Assembly: GCA_900556485.1 (NCBI GenBank)
Contig: USOX01000018.1
Coordinates: forward strand, 1 to 50,138
DNA length: 50,138 nucleotides
Source of the DNA: an uncultured Dysgonomonas sp.
Lineage (GTDB): Bacteria; Bacteroidota; Bacteroidia; Bacteroidales; Dysgonomonadaceae
Direction: 5' to 3'
The translations under genes were made by a program, and so were the position numbers. The notes under the pieces were generated by a model. That model worked only from the letters and a program-made list of their open reading frames with translations, had not been told where the DNA came from and ran no database searches. This document shows positions 17,159 to 26,377 of the stretch, in pieces (position 1 is the stretch's first letter; every line of letters begins with the position of its first letter).

Positions 17159-19900
17159 ATGAATAAATATAAAGACAACATATTATATATCAAGAGCTTC
17201 ATTGTATGCATATTATTGCTGTCTGTGATTCCTGTGTTTGCCCAAAAACCATTGTCAGATGATGTAAAATACAATGCTACTTTATATGCATATAAAGCCA
17301 TTATAAATAAAAAGACTACTAAAACGATTGGCAAATCAGGAGCATCTAAAGTAAAACTTGTTACGCTGAAAGATAATATAACAGAGAGAGTAAGTAATGA
17401 TACAGAAAGCGAACCGGATATAATATATCAGATAAAATTACCAGCTGCTAATAAATATAGAATATATGCTGATGTAGTAAGAGAAGACGAGATTAAACCC
17501 GGAATGAAAGTTGAAACACGTCTTGTCAAACTTAAAATAGGAGACCAAAGAGTTACAAGAAGGATAGTTTCTAATCTTCATGAATATTCGGGGCACGATT
17601 TGGGGATTTTCGATCTTAATATGGAGCAAGAATTGAAACTATGGTTACCGGAGAAAATATCTTTAGAGGCCATACGAATAGAAAAATATATACCAATTGC
17701 TGTACCTGATGAGGCTGAAAGCTATGTTCCATATATTACTCCGCCTGCGAACAGGCCCCGGTTATGGGCTAATAAAGATAATCTGCCTATAATAAGAGAA
17801 CGGCTGACAAAAGGAGAAAATCTTCCTATCTGGCAAGAAGTACAGGAAAAAGCAAAGAAGCCATTTCTTTTCGAATTTGATATGGAAAAAGAAATGTTTC
17901 ATAGTAATGAAGTTGAGGATATTGTACTTATAAAAGCTTTTTATTACCTGATGACTCGTGATCGTGTAGTTGGGCAAGAGGTTGTTAACTTAATGTTGAA
18001 TTATTTGTCAGTACTTGAATTTGGTAATGTCAGACATGGAGATATCACACGGGAACTGGGACAATCTATTTACACCGCTGCAATTACATATGATTGGTGT
18101 TATGACCTGTTGAATGAAAAGGATAAACAAGCTTTCTATAATCATATGATGCGCCTTGCTCCTGAAATGGAAATAGGATGGCCTCCATTTAAGGAACATG
18201 TTGTTAATGGGCATGCCAGTGAGGCGCAAGTTAATAGGGATTTGTTGGCTATGAGTATTGCTATTTATGATATAGACCCTCAGCCATATCGCTATACATC
18301 CTACTTATTACTTGAACACTTATTACCTATGAGGGCTTTTGAGTATCAATCGCCACGACACAATCAAGGGTTTGATTACGGAGCATACAGACATGCTTGG
18401 GAAATGCATGCAGCATGGATGTTTTATAGAATGACAGGAGTACATATATTTAATGATAACATTACTAGCCTCGGCAAATATTGGATATACATGCAGCTTC
18501 CCGGAGGTAAACGTTTTGCTGATGGAGATAAGTTTACCAAAACTCATGTGTCGTTTCCAGAAACATTATTGTTGGACTATGCATATGCCAACGATGCCAT
18601 AGTGAAAGGTGAGTTTGAACGACGTGGTGGATTGAAAAGAGCTAAGACCAATCCGGTACTTTTCTTGTTGGTAAATAATCCTGATTTAAAAACAAACTCG
18701 AACCTCAATGCTTTGCCTTTATCAATAGATTATGGTACAATCTTAGGGGGATTATCAGCCAGAACCGGTTGGAATATGGATGAAAAGAGTAATGATGTTG
18801 CTGCAGAAATACGAGGTGGAGGCTATCATTTTGGGAACCACCAACATTGCAATGCTGGATCTTTCCAAATTTATTATAGAGGAGAACAAGTTTTTAATGC
18901 AGGTATATACAGAGCATATGGTACACCTTACGACTTCAATTTTTATAAAAGATCAGTAGCTCACAATACAATATTGGTTAAAGATCTGGATGAAAAACTG
19001 GCGCACAGAACGAAAGTCAATGATGGCGGAAGTAGGTTTAATCAAAGGAATCCAAAGACACCTGATGAGGCTAAAAACGACCCATGGTTCGACTATGGAA
19101 CAGTTCTTTCTGCTGATTTCGAAGCGAATACATTAAAACCATCATATAGCTATTTCAAAGCTGATCTGACAGCCGCTTATTATAGTAAAATAAGTAATTA
19201 TACACGTAGTTTTTGTTTTCTTAATTTGAATAGGGATGATATTCCTGCTGCAATTATATTGGCTGATGATCTTATTACATCAAAAGATGATTTTGAGAAA
19301 TATTGGAAGATAAACACGTTTAACGAGCCTTCTTTTTCGGATCAGAATGTTGTTATACATAATAGTAATGGAGGACAGATAGGTAAGACTCACATGAATA
19401 TGTTGCTTCCGCTACCAAAAGATAGAGAAATAGAAATATCAAGCTTAAAGGATTCGACAAGTATTCTGGGGCCTCAGTATCAAATAAAATATCCATTGCC
19501 CGAAGTTAATGCATATCAGGTAGTGGTGTATCCTAAGGAAAATAAGAAGCATAATCGCTTTCTTACTGTATTTCAGACAGCAGCTGATGGAATAGAGCCT
19601 TTACCTATTAATTTTTATGAGACAGATAATAAATATATTATCTCTATACAAGACCGTATAGTGTGTATGAGTGCAAGCTATGAACAAGTACAGGACTCCT
19701 TTTCTTTCGATGTAGATCAGGATTCTGAATTTCAAATTCTTTTAGCTGATCTAAAACCCGGATTTTGGAATGTAAGGAATAACGAAAAAAATATAGATAT
19801 GAACTTTAAAGTTGAGGCTGGGAAAAACACTATTTTCTTCAAAGGAGGAAAGGGAAAATATGTAATTACTCCCGGGCGATCTTATACTATAGGTAAATAA
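17159..19900 (+). CDS. Heparinase II/III-like polysaccharide lyase family protein
   Basis: The frame is open from a TTG at 17135, but the ATG at 17159 gives a good Sec signal (FIVCILLLSVIPVFAQ) and a 913-residue protein. Residues about 190-470 form an alpha-helical toroid (NRPRLWANKDNLPIIRERL and following). After about residue 540 comes a heparinase II/III-type beta-sheet domain, with HQHCNAGSFQIYYRG, a GIYRAYGTPYDFNFYKRS segment and AHNTILV. Such enzymes cleave uronate-containing chains by beta-elimination (PL12, PL15, PL17 and PL21-like). The subfamily and substrate are not decidable by eye. The His-rich HFGNHQHCNAGS segment fits the metal and active-site zone. Confidence 0.82.
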   Translation: MNKYKDNILYIKSFIVCILLLSVIPVFAQKPLSDDVKYNATLYAYKAIINKKTTKTIGKSGASKVKLVTLKDNITERVSNDTESEPDIIYQIKLPAANKYRIYADVVREDEIKPGMKVETRLVKLKIGDQRVTRRIVSNLHEYSGHDLGIFDLNMEQELKLWLPEKISLEAIRIEKYIPIAVPDEAESYVPYITPPANRPRLWANKDNLPIIRERLTKGENLPIWQEVQEKAKKPFLFEFDMEKEMFHSNEVEDIVLIKAFYYLMTRDRVVGQEVVNLMLNYLSVLEFGNVRHGDITRELGQSIYTAAITYDWCYDLLNEKDKQAFYNHMMRLAPEMEIGWPPFKEHVVNGHASEAQVNRDLLAMSIAIYDIDPQPYRYTSYLLLEHLLPMRAFEYQSPRHNQGFDYGAYRHAWEMHAAWMFYRMTGVHIFNDNITSLGKYWIYMQLPGGKRFADGDKFTKTHVSFPETLLLDYAYANDAIVKGEFERRGGLKRAKTNPVLFLLVNNPDLKTNSNLNALPLSIDYGTILGGLSARTGWNMDEKSNDVAAEIRGGGYHFGNHQHCNAGSFQIYYRGEQVFNAGIYRAYGTPYDFNFYKRSVAHNTILVKDLDEKLAHRTKVNDGGSRFNQRNPKTPDEAKNDPWFDYGTVLSADFEANTLKPSYSYFKADLTAAYYSKISNYTRSFCFLNLNRDDIPAAIILADDLITSKDDFEKYWKINTFNEPSFSDQNVVIHNSNGGQIGKTHMNMLLPLPKDREIEISSLKDSTSILGPQYQIKYPLPEVNAYQVVVYPKENKKHNRFLTVFQTAADGIEPLPINFYETDNKYIISIQDRIVCMSASYEQVQDSFSFDVDQDSEFQILLADLKPGFWNVRNNEKNIDMNFKVEAGKNTIFFKGGKGKYVITPGRSYTIGK

Positions 19901-19926
19901 TATTTATCCTTAAAAACATTAATATC

Positions 19927-21096
19927 ATGACTCAAAACACTAATAGCAGACTACTTTCTCTTGATGTATTGCGGGGGATAACTATCGCCGGAATGATAAT
20001 GGTGACTAATGCCGGATCGTGGAGTTATGTATATGAGCCATTAAACCATGCTTCATGGAACGGGCTTACACCTACAGATTTGGTATTCCCGTTTTTTATG
20101 TTCATAATGGGAATATCCACATTTATATCGCTTCGCAAATTCAACTTTGAATTTAATAAGCCTACATTGTTTAAAATATTGAAACGAACAGTGGTTATAT
20201 TTCTTATCGGGCTTGGTTTAGGTTGGCTTTATTTATCTATCAGGACTTACCAAAGTTTGTCAGCTGAGGAAATAGGATTTTTTGAACGCTTTATAAAAAG
20301 TATTACGAACTTCGAACGTATCCGCATATTGGGAGTAATGCAAAGATTGGCTATTACATATGGAGCTACTGCCCTGATTGCTATTCTTGTGAAACATAAA
20401 TATATTCCTTATATCATAATAACTACATTAATCGGATACTTTTTGTTGCTTTTTTTCGGAAACGGATTTGAGCTTAGCGAAAATAATATAATCTCCATCC
20501 TGGATAAGGCTATTTTAGGTGCTAACCATATGTATAAGGATAGTGGATTAGCTTTAGATCCAGAAGGATTACTAAGTACAATACCAGCTATTAGCCATGT
20601 ATTAATTGGATTTTACTGTGGTAAAATTTTGTTAGGAACCAAAGATAATAATGAACGAATTAAATATCTCTTTATTATAGGTGCTATAATGACATTCCTT
20701 GGATTCCTTTTGAGCTATGGATGTCCAATAAATAAGAAAATATGGTCTCCGACATTTGTTCTGGTTACTTGTGGAATGGCTTCTACATTATTGGCATTAT
20801 TGATATGGATTGTAGATATGAAAGGATATAAAAAGTGGAGTGTATTCTTCGAATCATTTGGCGTGAATCCATTATTTATATATGTAGCAGCAGGTGTACT
20901 CTCTATTCTATTTGCGAATATATCATTTATATATGATGGGGACTCTATCAGCATCAGGGACTTTATATATCAAGTCTGTATACAGCCATATCTAGGTAAT
21001 TATTTCGGTTCACTTGTATATGCTTTGCTGTTTGTCGGCTTTAATTGGATAATAGGAAATATGCTATACAAAAGGAAAATCTATATAAAGATATGA
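19927..21096 (+). CDS. HGSNAT/NagX-like membrane acyltransferase (DUF5009 type)
   Basis: A 389-residue inner-membrane protein with about ten hydrophobic segments. It starts LLSLDVLRGITIAGMIMV and has the family block LNHASWNGLTPTDLVFPFFMFIMG, whose His matches the position conserved in heparan-alpha-glucosaminide N-acetyltransferase relatives. HGSNAT moves acetyl groups across a membrane onto glucosamine; bacterial NagX relatives occur in chitin/GlcNAc clusters. It supports an amino-sugar substrate for this block. Close paralogue of the gene at 47787, with near-identical opening and tail (the last is YKRxIYIKI). It follows the lyase by 26 bp. Confidence 0.82.
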   Translation: MTQNTNSRLLSLDVLRGITIAGMIMVTNAGSWSYVYEPLNHASWNGLTPTDLVFPFFMFIMGISTFISLRKFNFEFNKPTLFKILKRTVVIFLIGLGLGWLYLSIRTYQSLSAEEIGFFERFIKSITNFERIRILGVMQRLAITYGATALIAILVKHKYIPYIIITTLIGYFLLLFFGNGFELSENNIISILDKAILGANHMYKDSGLALDPEGLLSTIPAISHVLIGFYCGKILLGTKDNNERIKYLFIIGAIMTFLGFLLSYGCPINKKIWSPTFVLVTCGMASTLLALLIWIVDMKGYKKWSVFFESFGVNPLFIYVAAGVLSILFANISFIYDGDSISIRDFIYQVCIQPYLGNYFGSLVYALLFVGFNWIIGNMLYKRKIYIKI

Positions 21097-21225
21097 TAAT
21101 GACGAAGATACTTTTAACAAACTCATAAATTCAAAATGACGGAAATTGAGGATTCTTTAGCTTGAATATAGTACTAAAGAGGTAAAAGAATCAATATTTT
21201 TGTTTATAGAGTAACCGAAATACTA

Positions 21226-21279
21226 AGAGCCTGTTTAAATTTTAGCGAAAAACTTTACTATAAAATTAAAACAGACTCT
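21226..21279. repeat. Imperfect 18-bp inverted repeat in the SusC upstream region
   Basis: Arms at 21226-21243 and 21262-21279 pair at 16 of 18 positions around an 18-base loop (AGAGCCTGTTTAAATTTT against its complement). It is followed by A residues rather than T residues on the plus strand, so it is not an ordinary terminator for the upstream gene. The arm sequence resembles ends of small transposable elements. The rest of the 402-bp gap 21097-21498 has no supportable gene; it probably holds the SusC promoter. Confidence 0.5.
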
Positions 21280-21498
21280 AAAAAAACACCAATAGCTGCT
21301 ATTTAAAAATTCTTAAGTATTTAACCATCCTCTAAACTTTGAAAATATGAATATAACAAAATGAGGTATCTGGACTAAAAAAGAAAATCTAGTAATTAAT
21401 TAAAATGCCATTCACGAAACACATTGTCTAATTGTCTTTTGGAAAATAAAAAAAGTTTTAAGGCTATAAACCAATGTAAATTGTAAAAATCTAATAAT

Positions 21499-24400
21499 AT
21501 GAAAAACTTCAAGAAGCTTATTTTAGGAGTACTTACCTGCTCCGTAATGTTGGGGTTATCCAATATTACCGCATATGCTTACACGCATGATGAAGCGCGG
21601 AACAGTAGTAATACTGAGGCATTATCACCTGCTTCGACGCAACAGCAAAAGAAGATACAAGGTAGTGTAAAAGATGAGGCCGGGGAACCACTTGCCGGTG
21701 CAAGTGTTACCGTTAAAGGCACAACAAATGCTACGATGACTGATATTGATGGAAAATTCTCTTTGACAGTAAATACTGGTTCTGTAATAGTTGTTACATA
21801 TCTTGGATACCATTCGAAAGAAATTACAATCGGTTCAAGAAATGATTATGATATAGAACTGATAGAAGACTCTCATATGATGGAGGATGTTGTAGTTGTA
21901 GGTTACGGCACAATGAAGAAACAAAATGTGACAGGTGCAGTTTCGTCTGTTAAGTTTGATGAAGCAATAGCTAGTCGTCCTACGATGAACCTATCTTCTG
22001 CCCTTACAGGATTAAGTGCAGGCCTTAATATTTCTCAATTGTCGGGGACTCCAGGTGCTGAAGATGTCAATATTCTGGTTAGAGGTAGAGGAACAATGAA
22101 TGACTCTTCACCTTTGGTGGTGATAGATGGTGTGCCCGGAGCACTGAATGATGTGAACCCAAATGATGTAGAAAGTGTATCAGTACTTAAAGATGCAGCA
22201 TCTTCGGCAATATATGGTTCGCGAGCTGCTAATGGAGTTATCCTTGTTACTACCAAAAGAGGAAGTGAAGGTAAGGTATCTGTCAATTATAATGGTTATG
22301 TGGGCTGGCAGAGTACAGCTAAAAAGATTGACTTCATAAACGATATGCCAACTCATATGGAGATGGTAAATGCTGCATATGGCAAAGAACAATTTGCAAA
22401 TAGCCTCATTGAAGAATGGAGACAGGAGTCAGCTAAAGGAAATCCACTTTATCCGAATACTGACTGGTATGACGAAATGCTCAATACTTCTGTTCTTACA
22501 GAGCATAATTTGACAGTAAGAGGAGGAAACAGTAAGAATAATTTTTCATTATCTCTTGGTTACCTTGATAATAAAGGTATTATAGATAATTCCGGTTATA
22601 AAAAATATTCTTTCCGATTGAGTGCTGATTCTAAAGTAACTAAATGGCTTGATATGGGAGCGAATGTATTCGGCTCGTGGTCAGATAGAGATCCGATTGA
22701 TGTTACTAGTTTTTTCAACTTGATAAAAAATACAACACCCGGGGTAACTCCAAAATCTGAGGATGGCCGATATGGTAGAGAAATGTTTCCTGGTTTAGCC
22801 ATAGGGAAAAATACACGGGCTTATGTTGATAATATACGAGGAAACTATGAGAGGCAAAAGTTAGGACTGAAAGTTTACAAAAAGGTCAAATTCTTTAACT
22901 TTTTGGAATGGGAAAGCAGTTTTGGCTTTAACTATGACAATAGACGTAACTGGGAATATTACAGACCTTATGATGTCTGGAATTTTCAAACAGAAACAAA
23001 AGAACCTGGAGGCCTGACTGATGATAAATTATTTAATGGCAGCCAAAGGAATTATACAACCATTTTAAATACGTTATTAAGATTCAATTATTCGTTGAAT
23101 CAAGAACATAACTTTGCAGCATTAGTAGGCTTCGACCAACAATATAACCGCATGGATAAATTTAATGCAACGAAGGAAGATATTTTGGGAGACGATGCTA
23201 TATATATAATGGATGCCGGTGTGCTTATGAATGCTATAACTGGTTCTGGAACCGATGATGCTCTTAGATCTTATTTCGGACGTATTAACTATGATTATAA
23301 AGGTAAATACTTATTCGAAGCTAATGCACGTTATGATGGCTCTTCTAGATTTTCTAAAGATCATAGATGGGGATTTTTCCCTTCTTTCTCAGCAGGATGG
23401 AGAGTTACCGAAGAATCTTTTGCTCAGCCATTAAAAGCTGTTTTCGATGATTTTAAAATAAGAGGATCATGGGGTAAACTTGGAAATAATAGAATCGGAG
23501 ATTACGCATATCAAGCTATATATAACTCTTTGCAATATCCATTCGGAGGAAGTTTGCAACAAGGTGTTGCTCCTACTGCATTGGCAAATAGTAAGATAAA
23601 ATGGGAAACTACTACTATGACTAATATTGGTGTTGATCTGGTTCTGTTACAGAACAGATTATCTTTAAGTGCTGAATATTATAATAAAACAACCAATGAT
23701 ATATTAGCAAAAATTCCTGTTCCATATGTATTAGGTAATCTTACAGCTCCTTGGCAAAATATTGCAGAAATGAGAAACAAAGGTATGGAGTTGCAGTTAA
23801 CATACCATGGAAATGTTGGAAAGGATTTCTCATATAGTATTAGCGGAAATTTATCTACAATAAGCAATAAAGTTGTTAAATATGGAGATGAGTCAATAAA
23901 TGGAGCAACTATCATAAAAGAAGGTAGTCCTTACGGAGCTTTCTATGTGCTTGAATTTGACCGCATCATACAAGATCAAGCAGAAATAGATCAGTTGGTA
24001 GCAGACGGGTACACCTTTAGCACTGACTTATATAATAAAGGCATTCCTGTACCAGGCGATATACTTTATAAGAATACAAATGGAGATAAGATTTTTGATA
24101 AAGATGATCGCGTAATCAAAGATTACTCAACTCTTCCGAAAATGACTTATGGCTTGAACATCAATGCTGCATATAAAGATTTTGATTTCAATGTTGTTGG
24201 ACAGGGAGTTAGTGGAGCAAAAGGATATTGGGCACAAGATGGAATTAATAGCTTTAATATAAATGAAGGCTTCTTGTTAAGAACTAATGTTTTAAACCAT
24301 TGGACTCCGGAAAATAAATCGACCAAATACCCACGCTTACAAATAGCAGGTGTTTCCAATACTTATTATAGTGACTACTGGTTGTATAACACATCTTATT

Positions 24401-24600
24401 TCAGGATAAAATCAATACAAGTGGGATATACTTTACCAAGAAAACTTACATCTAAGTTTCAGGTTGAGAGATTAAGAGTATATACAAATTTGGAAAACTA
24501 TTTCACATTTACCGACTTTGAAGGGTATAATCCGGAAAATACGACAATGGCTTATCCTCTTATGAAACAATGGGTTATTGGCTTAAATCTAACATTTTAA
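21499..24600 (+). CDS. SusC/RagA-type TonB-dependent outer-membrane transporter
   Basis: A 1033-residue protein. The signal peptide covers residues 1-28 (ending AYA). A carboxypeptidase-regulatory-like domain follows (IQGSVKDEAGEPLAGASVTV), then a TonB-box-like EDVVVVGYG, the SusC plug (VVIDGVPG, VLKDAASSAIYGSRAANGVILVTTKRG) and a beta-barrel to the C-terminal phenylalanine. It imports oligosaccharides across the outer membrane with its SusD partner, which begins 12 bp later. There is no STN domain, so no sign of direct ECF-sigma signalling. Its place after the lyase block suggests it imports that substrate. Confidence 0.95.
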   Translation: MKNFKKLILGVLTCSVMLGLSNITAYAYTHDEARNSSNTEALSPASTQQQKKIQGSVKDEAGEPLAGASVTVKGTTNATMTDIDGKFSLTVNTGSVIVVTYLGYHSKEITIGSRNDYDIELIEDSHMMEDVVVVGYGTMKKQNVTGAVSSVKFDEAIASRPTMNLSSALTGLSAGLNISQLSGTPGAEDVNILVRGRGTMNDSSPLVVIDGVPGALNDVNPNDVESVSVLKDAASSAIYGSRAANGVILVTTKRGSEGKVSVNYNGYVGWQSTAKKIDFINDMPTHMEMVNAAYGKEQFANSLIEEWRQESAKGNPLYPNTDWYDEMLNTSVLTEHNLTVRGGNSKNNFSLSLGYLDNKGIIDNSGYKKYSFRLSADSKVTKWLDMGANVFGSWSDRDPIDVTSFFNLIKNTTPGVTPKSEDGRYGREMFPGLAIGKNTRAYVDNIRGNYERQKLGLKVYKKVKFFNFLEWESSFGFNYDNRRNWEYYRPYDVWNFQTETKEPGGLTDDKLFNGSQRNYTTILNTLLRFNYSLNQEHNFAALVGFDQQYNRMDKFNATKEDILGDDAIYIMDAGVLMNAITGSGTDDALRSYFGRINYDYKGKYLFEANARYDGSSRFSKDHRWGFFPSFSAGWRVTEESFAQPLKAVFDDFKIRGSWGKLGNNRIGDYAYQAIYNSLQYPFGGSLQQGVAPTALANSKIKWETTTMTNIGVDLVLLQNRLSLSAEYYNKTTNDILAKIPVPYVLGNLTAPWQNIAEMRNKGMELQLTYHGNVGKDFSYSISGNLSTISNKVVKYGDESINGATIIKEGSPYGAFYVLEFDRIIQDQAEIDQLVADGYTFSTDLYNKGIPVPGDILYKNTNGDKIFDKDDRVIKDYSTLPKMTYGLNINAAYKDFDFNVVGQGVSGAKGYWAQDGINSFNINEGFLLRTNVLNHWTPENKSTKYPRLQIAGVSNTYYSDYWLYNTSYFRIKSIQVGYTLPRKLTSKFQVERLRVYTNLENYFTFTDFEGYNPENTTMAYPLMKQWVIGLNLTF

Positions 24601-24612
24601 ATTGAAAGAGAG

Positions 24613-26229
24613 ATGAAAAACAAAATAATAACAATTTTACTATCGCTTTGTCTTCTATCTTCTTGTAGCGATGACTTTCTAGACCGCAACTCACTGGTCG
24701 GATTATCAGATGGAGGTTTTTGGACAACTCAGGAAAATGCAATATTGGGTATTAATCCCCTTTATCATGCAAACCGTGAATTTACAAATTCCATTGTGAC
24801 ACAAGGAATGCTGGATGATTTTTCAGATATTTCCTATCATTCGCTTAATACCGGGCTTACAACAGGATCATATCCTACGAATGCAAGTTTCTTTTTAAAC
24901 TCTTGGGGAATATTTTATAAAGGTATTTACAGGGCAAATACTGCTCTTAAATATGTTCCGGATATTGCGATGGATGCTCAGATTAAAGATCGCTGTTTAG
25001 GTGAAGCTAAGTTCTTCAGAGGTTACTTTTATTTCAAATTATGGGATTATTTCGGTGGTGTTCCTATTTACGATTTCCCCATGGATCCAAGCGAAGCATA
25101 TAAGCCACGAAATACAGAAAGAGAAGTATATGAATTCATTGTGCAAGATATGACAGATGCATATGCACTGTTACCGGGAAAATATGAAGGACCGAATGTC
25201 GGTCGTGCAACTAAATGGGCGGCACTGGCAATGCGAGGCAAGGCTCACCTTTGGGCTAAGGAATATGCAAAAGCTGCAGCTGACTTTAAAGAACTAATGG
25301 AGAAAAGCGACCGTAAATTGCTTGATGACTATCATACTCTGTTCCGTGTGGCAGGAAATAATAATAGTGAGGTAATTTTTGATGTACAATATATAGAGGA
25401 AACAGGGCATGGCGTACAAACCGACAGAGCTTATGGATCAAGTACTTCGTCTCTTGCTATATCAGCTTCACAGTATACTCGTCCTACAAATGAGTTAGTC
25501 AATTCATACGAAATGATAGATGGTTCTCCATTCGATTTCAGCAATTTCACAAACAAAAATGGCGATCCATTTGATCCTAATGTTGCCGAGAACTGGCATG
25601 ATGAAGCTTCTGTTAAAAAGTTATTCGAAAACAGAGATCCGCGCTTACAACAATCGATATTGGTTCCATGGTCAACAATTGTAGGTAAGGGTGATGTAAC
25701 ATATACTTACAGATTTCCTATAACAAGTGCTGCAGATTCATATCAAATTGTTTGGCAAAATGGCAGTTATGGTTGGAGAAAATTTGTAGAAACTGGAACT
25801 AAGTATACTTTACGTATGTATGCGCCACAGAATTATCCTCTTATTCGTTTAGCTGATGTGATGTTGATGTATGCCGAGGCACAGAATGAGGCACTAGCAT
25901 CTCCAGATCAATCTGTTTATGATGCAGTAAATGATGTCCGTGACAGAGCTGGTATGCCTGACCTTCCAACAGGGTTGAATAAAGATCAGATGCGAGAAAG
26001 AATACGTCATGAGAGAAAAGTTGAACTTTGTGGAGAAGGAATGCGATATTCAGATATTCGCAGATGGAAAATAGCCAAAGGATTACTTGATGGTGTCTGG
26101 ATGAGAGAATTTACTGGTGCAGAAGGTCGCCATTTAAGAGGCTTCCCTGATCACTTCTACTTGTGGGCAATACCTCAACAGGAAATTACATTGAATCCAA
26201 CATTGGAACAAAATCCAGGCTGGGATTAA
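24613..26229 (+). CDS. SusD/RagB-type surface glycan-binding lipoprotein
   Basis: A 538-residue lipoprotein with lipobox LSSC (Cys18) followed by SDD, a surface-export type signature. Typical SusD features are present: FLDRNS near the N-terminus, the YRANTALKYVP and GEAKFFRGYFYFKLWDYFGGVPI helices, and the C-terminal RIRHERKVELCGEGMRYSDIRRW and IPQQEITLNPTLEQNPGW. It caps the preceding SusC and binds the glycan before import. A strong terminator follows about 50 bp downstream, ending the pair's transcript. Confidence 0.95.
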   Translation: MKNKIITILLSLCLLSSCSDDFLDRNSLVGLSDGGFWTTQENAILGINPLYHANREFTNSIVTQGMLDDFSDISYHSLNTGLTTGSYPTNASFFLNSWGIFYKGIYRANTALKYVPDIAMDAQIKDRCLGEAKFFRGYFYFKLWDYFGGVPIYDFPMDPSEAYKPRNTEREVYEFIVQDMTDAYALLPGKYEGPNVGRATKWAALAMRGKAHLWAKEYAKAAADFKELMEKSDRKLLDDYHTLFRVAGNNNSEVIFDVQYIEETGHGVQTDRAYGSSTSSLAISASQYTRPTNELVNSYEMIDGSPFDFSNFTNKNGDPFDPNVAENWHDEASVKKLFENRDPRLQQSILVPWSTIVGKGDVTYTYRFPITSAADSYQIVWQNGSYGWRKFVETGTKYTLRMYAPQNYPLIRLADVMLMYAEAQNEALASPDQSVYDAVNDVRDRAGMPDLPTGLNKDQMRERIRHERKVELCGEGMRYSDIRRWKIAKGLLDGVWMREFTGAEGRHLRGFPDHFYLWAIPQQEITLNPTLEQNPGWD

Positions 26230-26278
26230 ATATTTGAAAATAGAAATTATGGTTGCCTAAATAGGGTTTAGTGGTAGC

Positions 26279-26327
26279 AATAAAAGAGGAACAAGGGTAG
26301 TTTATCCATTCCTCTTTTATTATTTTT
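26279..26327 (+). terminator. Rho-independent terminator after susD
   Basis: A perfect 13-bp stem (AATAAAAGAGGAA at 26279-26291 and its complement at 26309-26321) with a 17-base loop, followed by TATTTTTTA. It separates SusC/SusD from the ApbE gene. Confidence 0.85.
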
Positions 26328-26377
26328 TACTATTGAATCTTTTTACTATTTTTAATTTGTTCAATAAACTGATAACC

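Noticed and set aside
21226..21279. Terminator for the acyltransferase gene
   Set aside because: The stem is good but is followed by A residues on the plus strand, so it was kept only as a repeat.
26333..26377. TTG start for the ApbE gene
   Set aside because: It lies right after the terminator, adds an unlikely Phe-rich prefix, and a good ATG follows at 26378.
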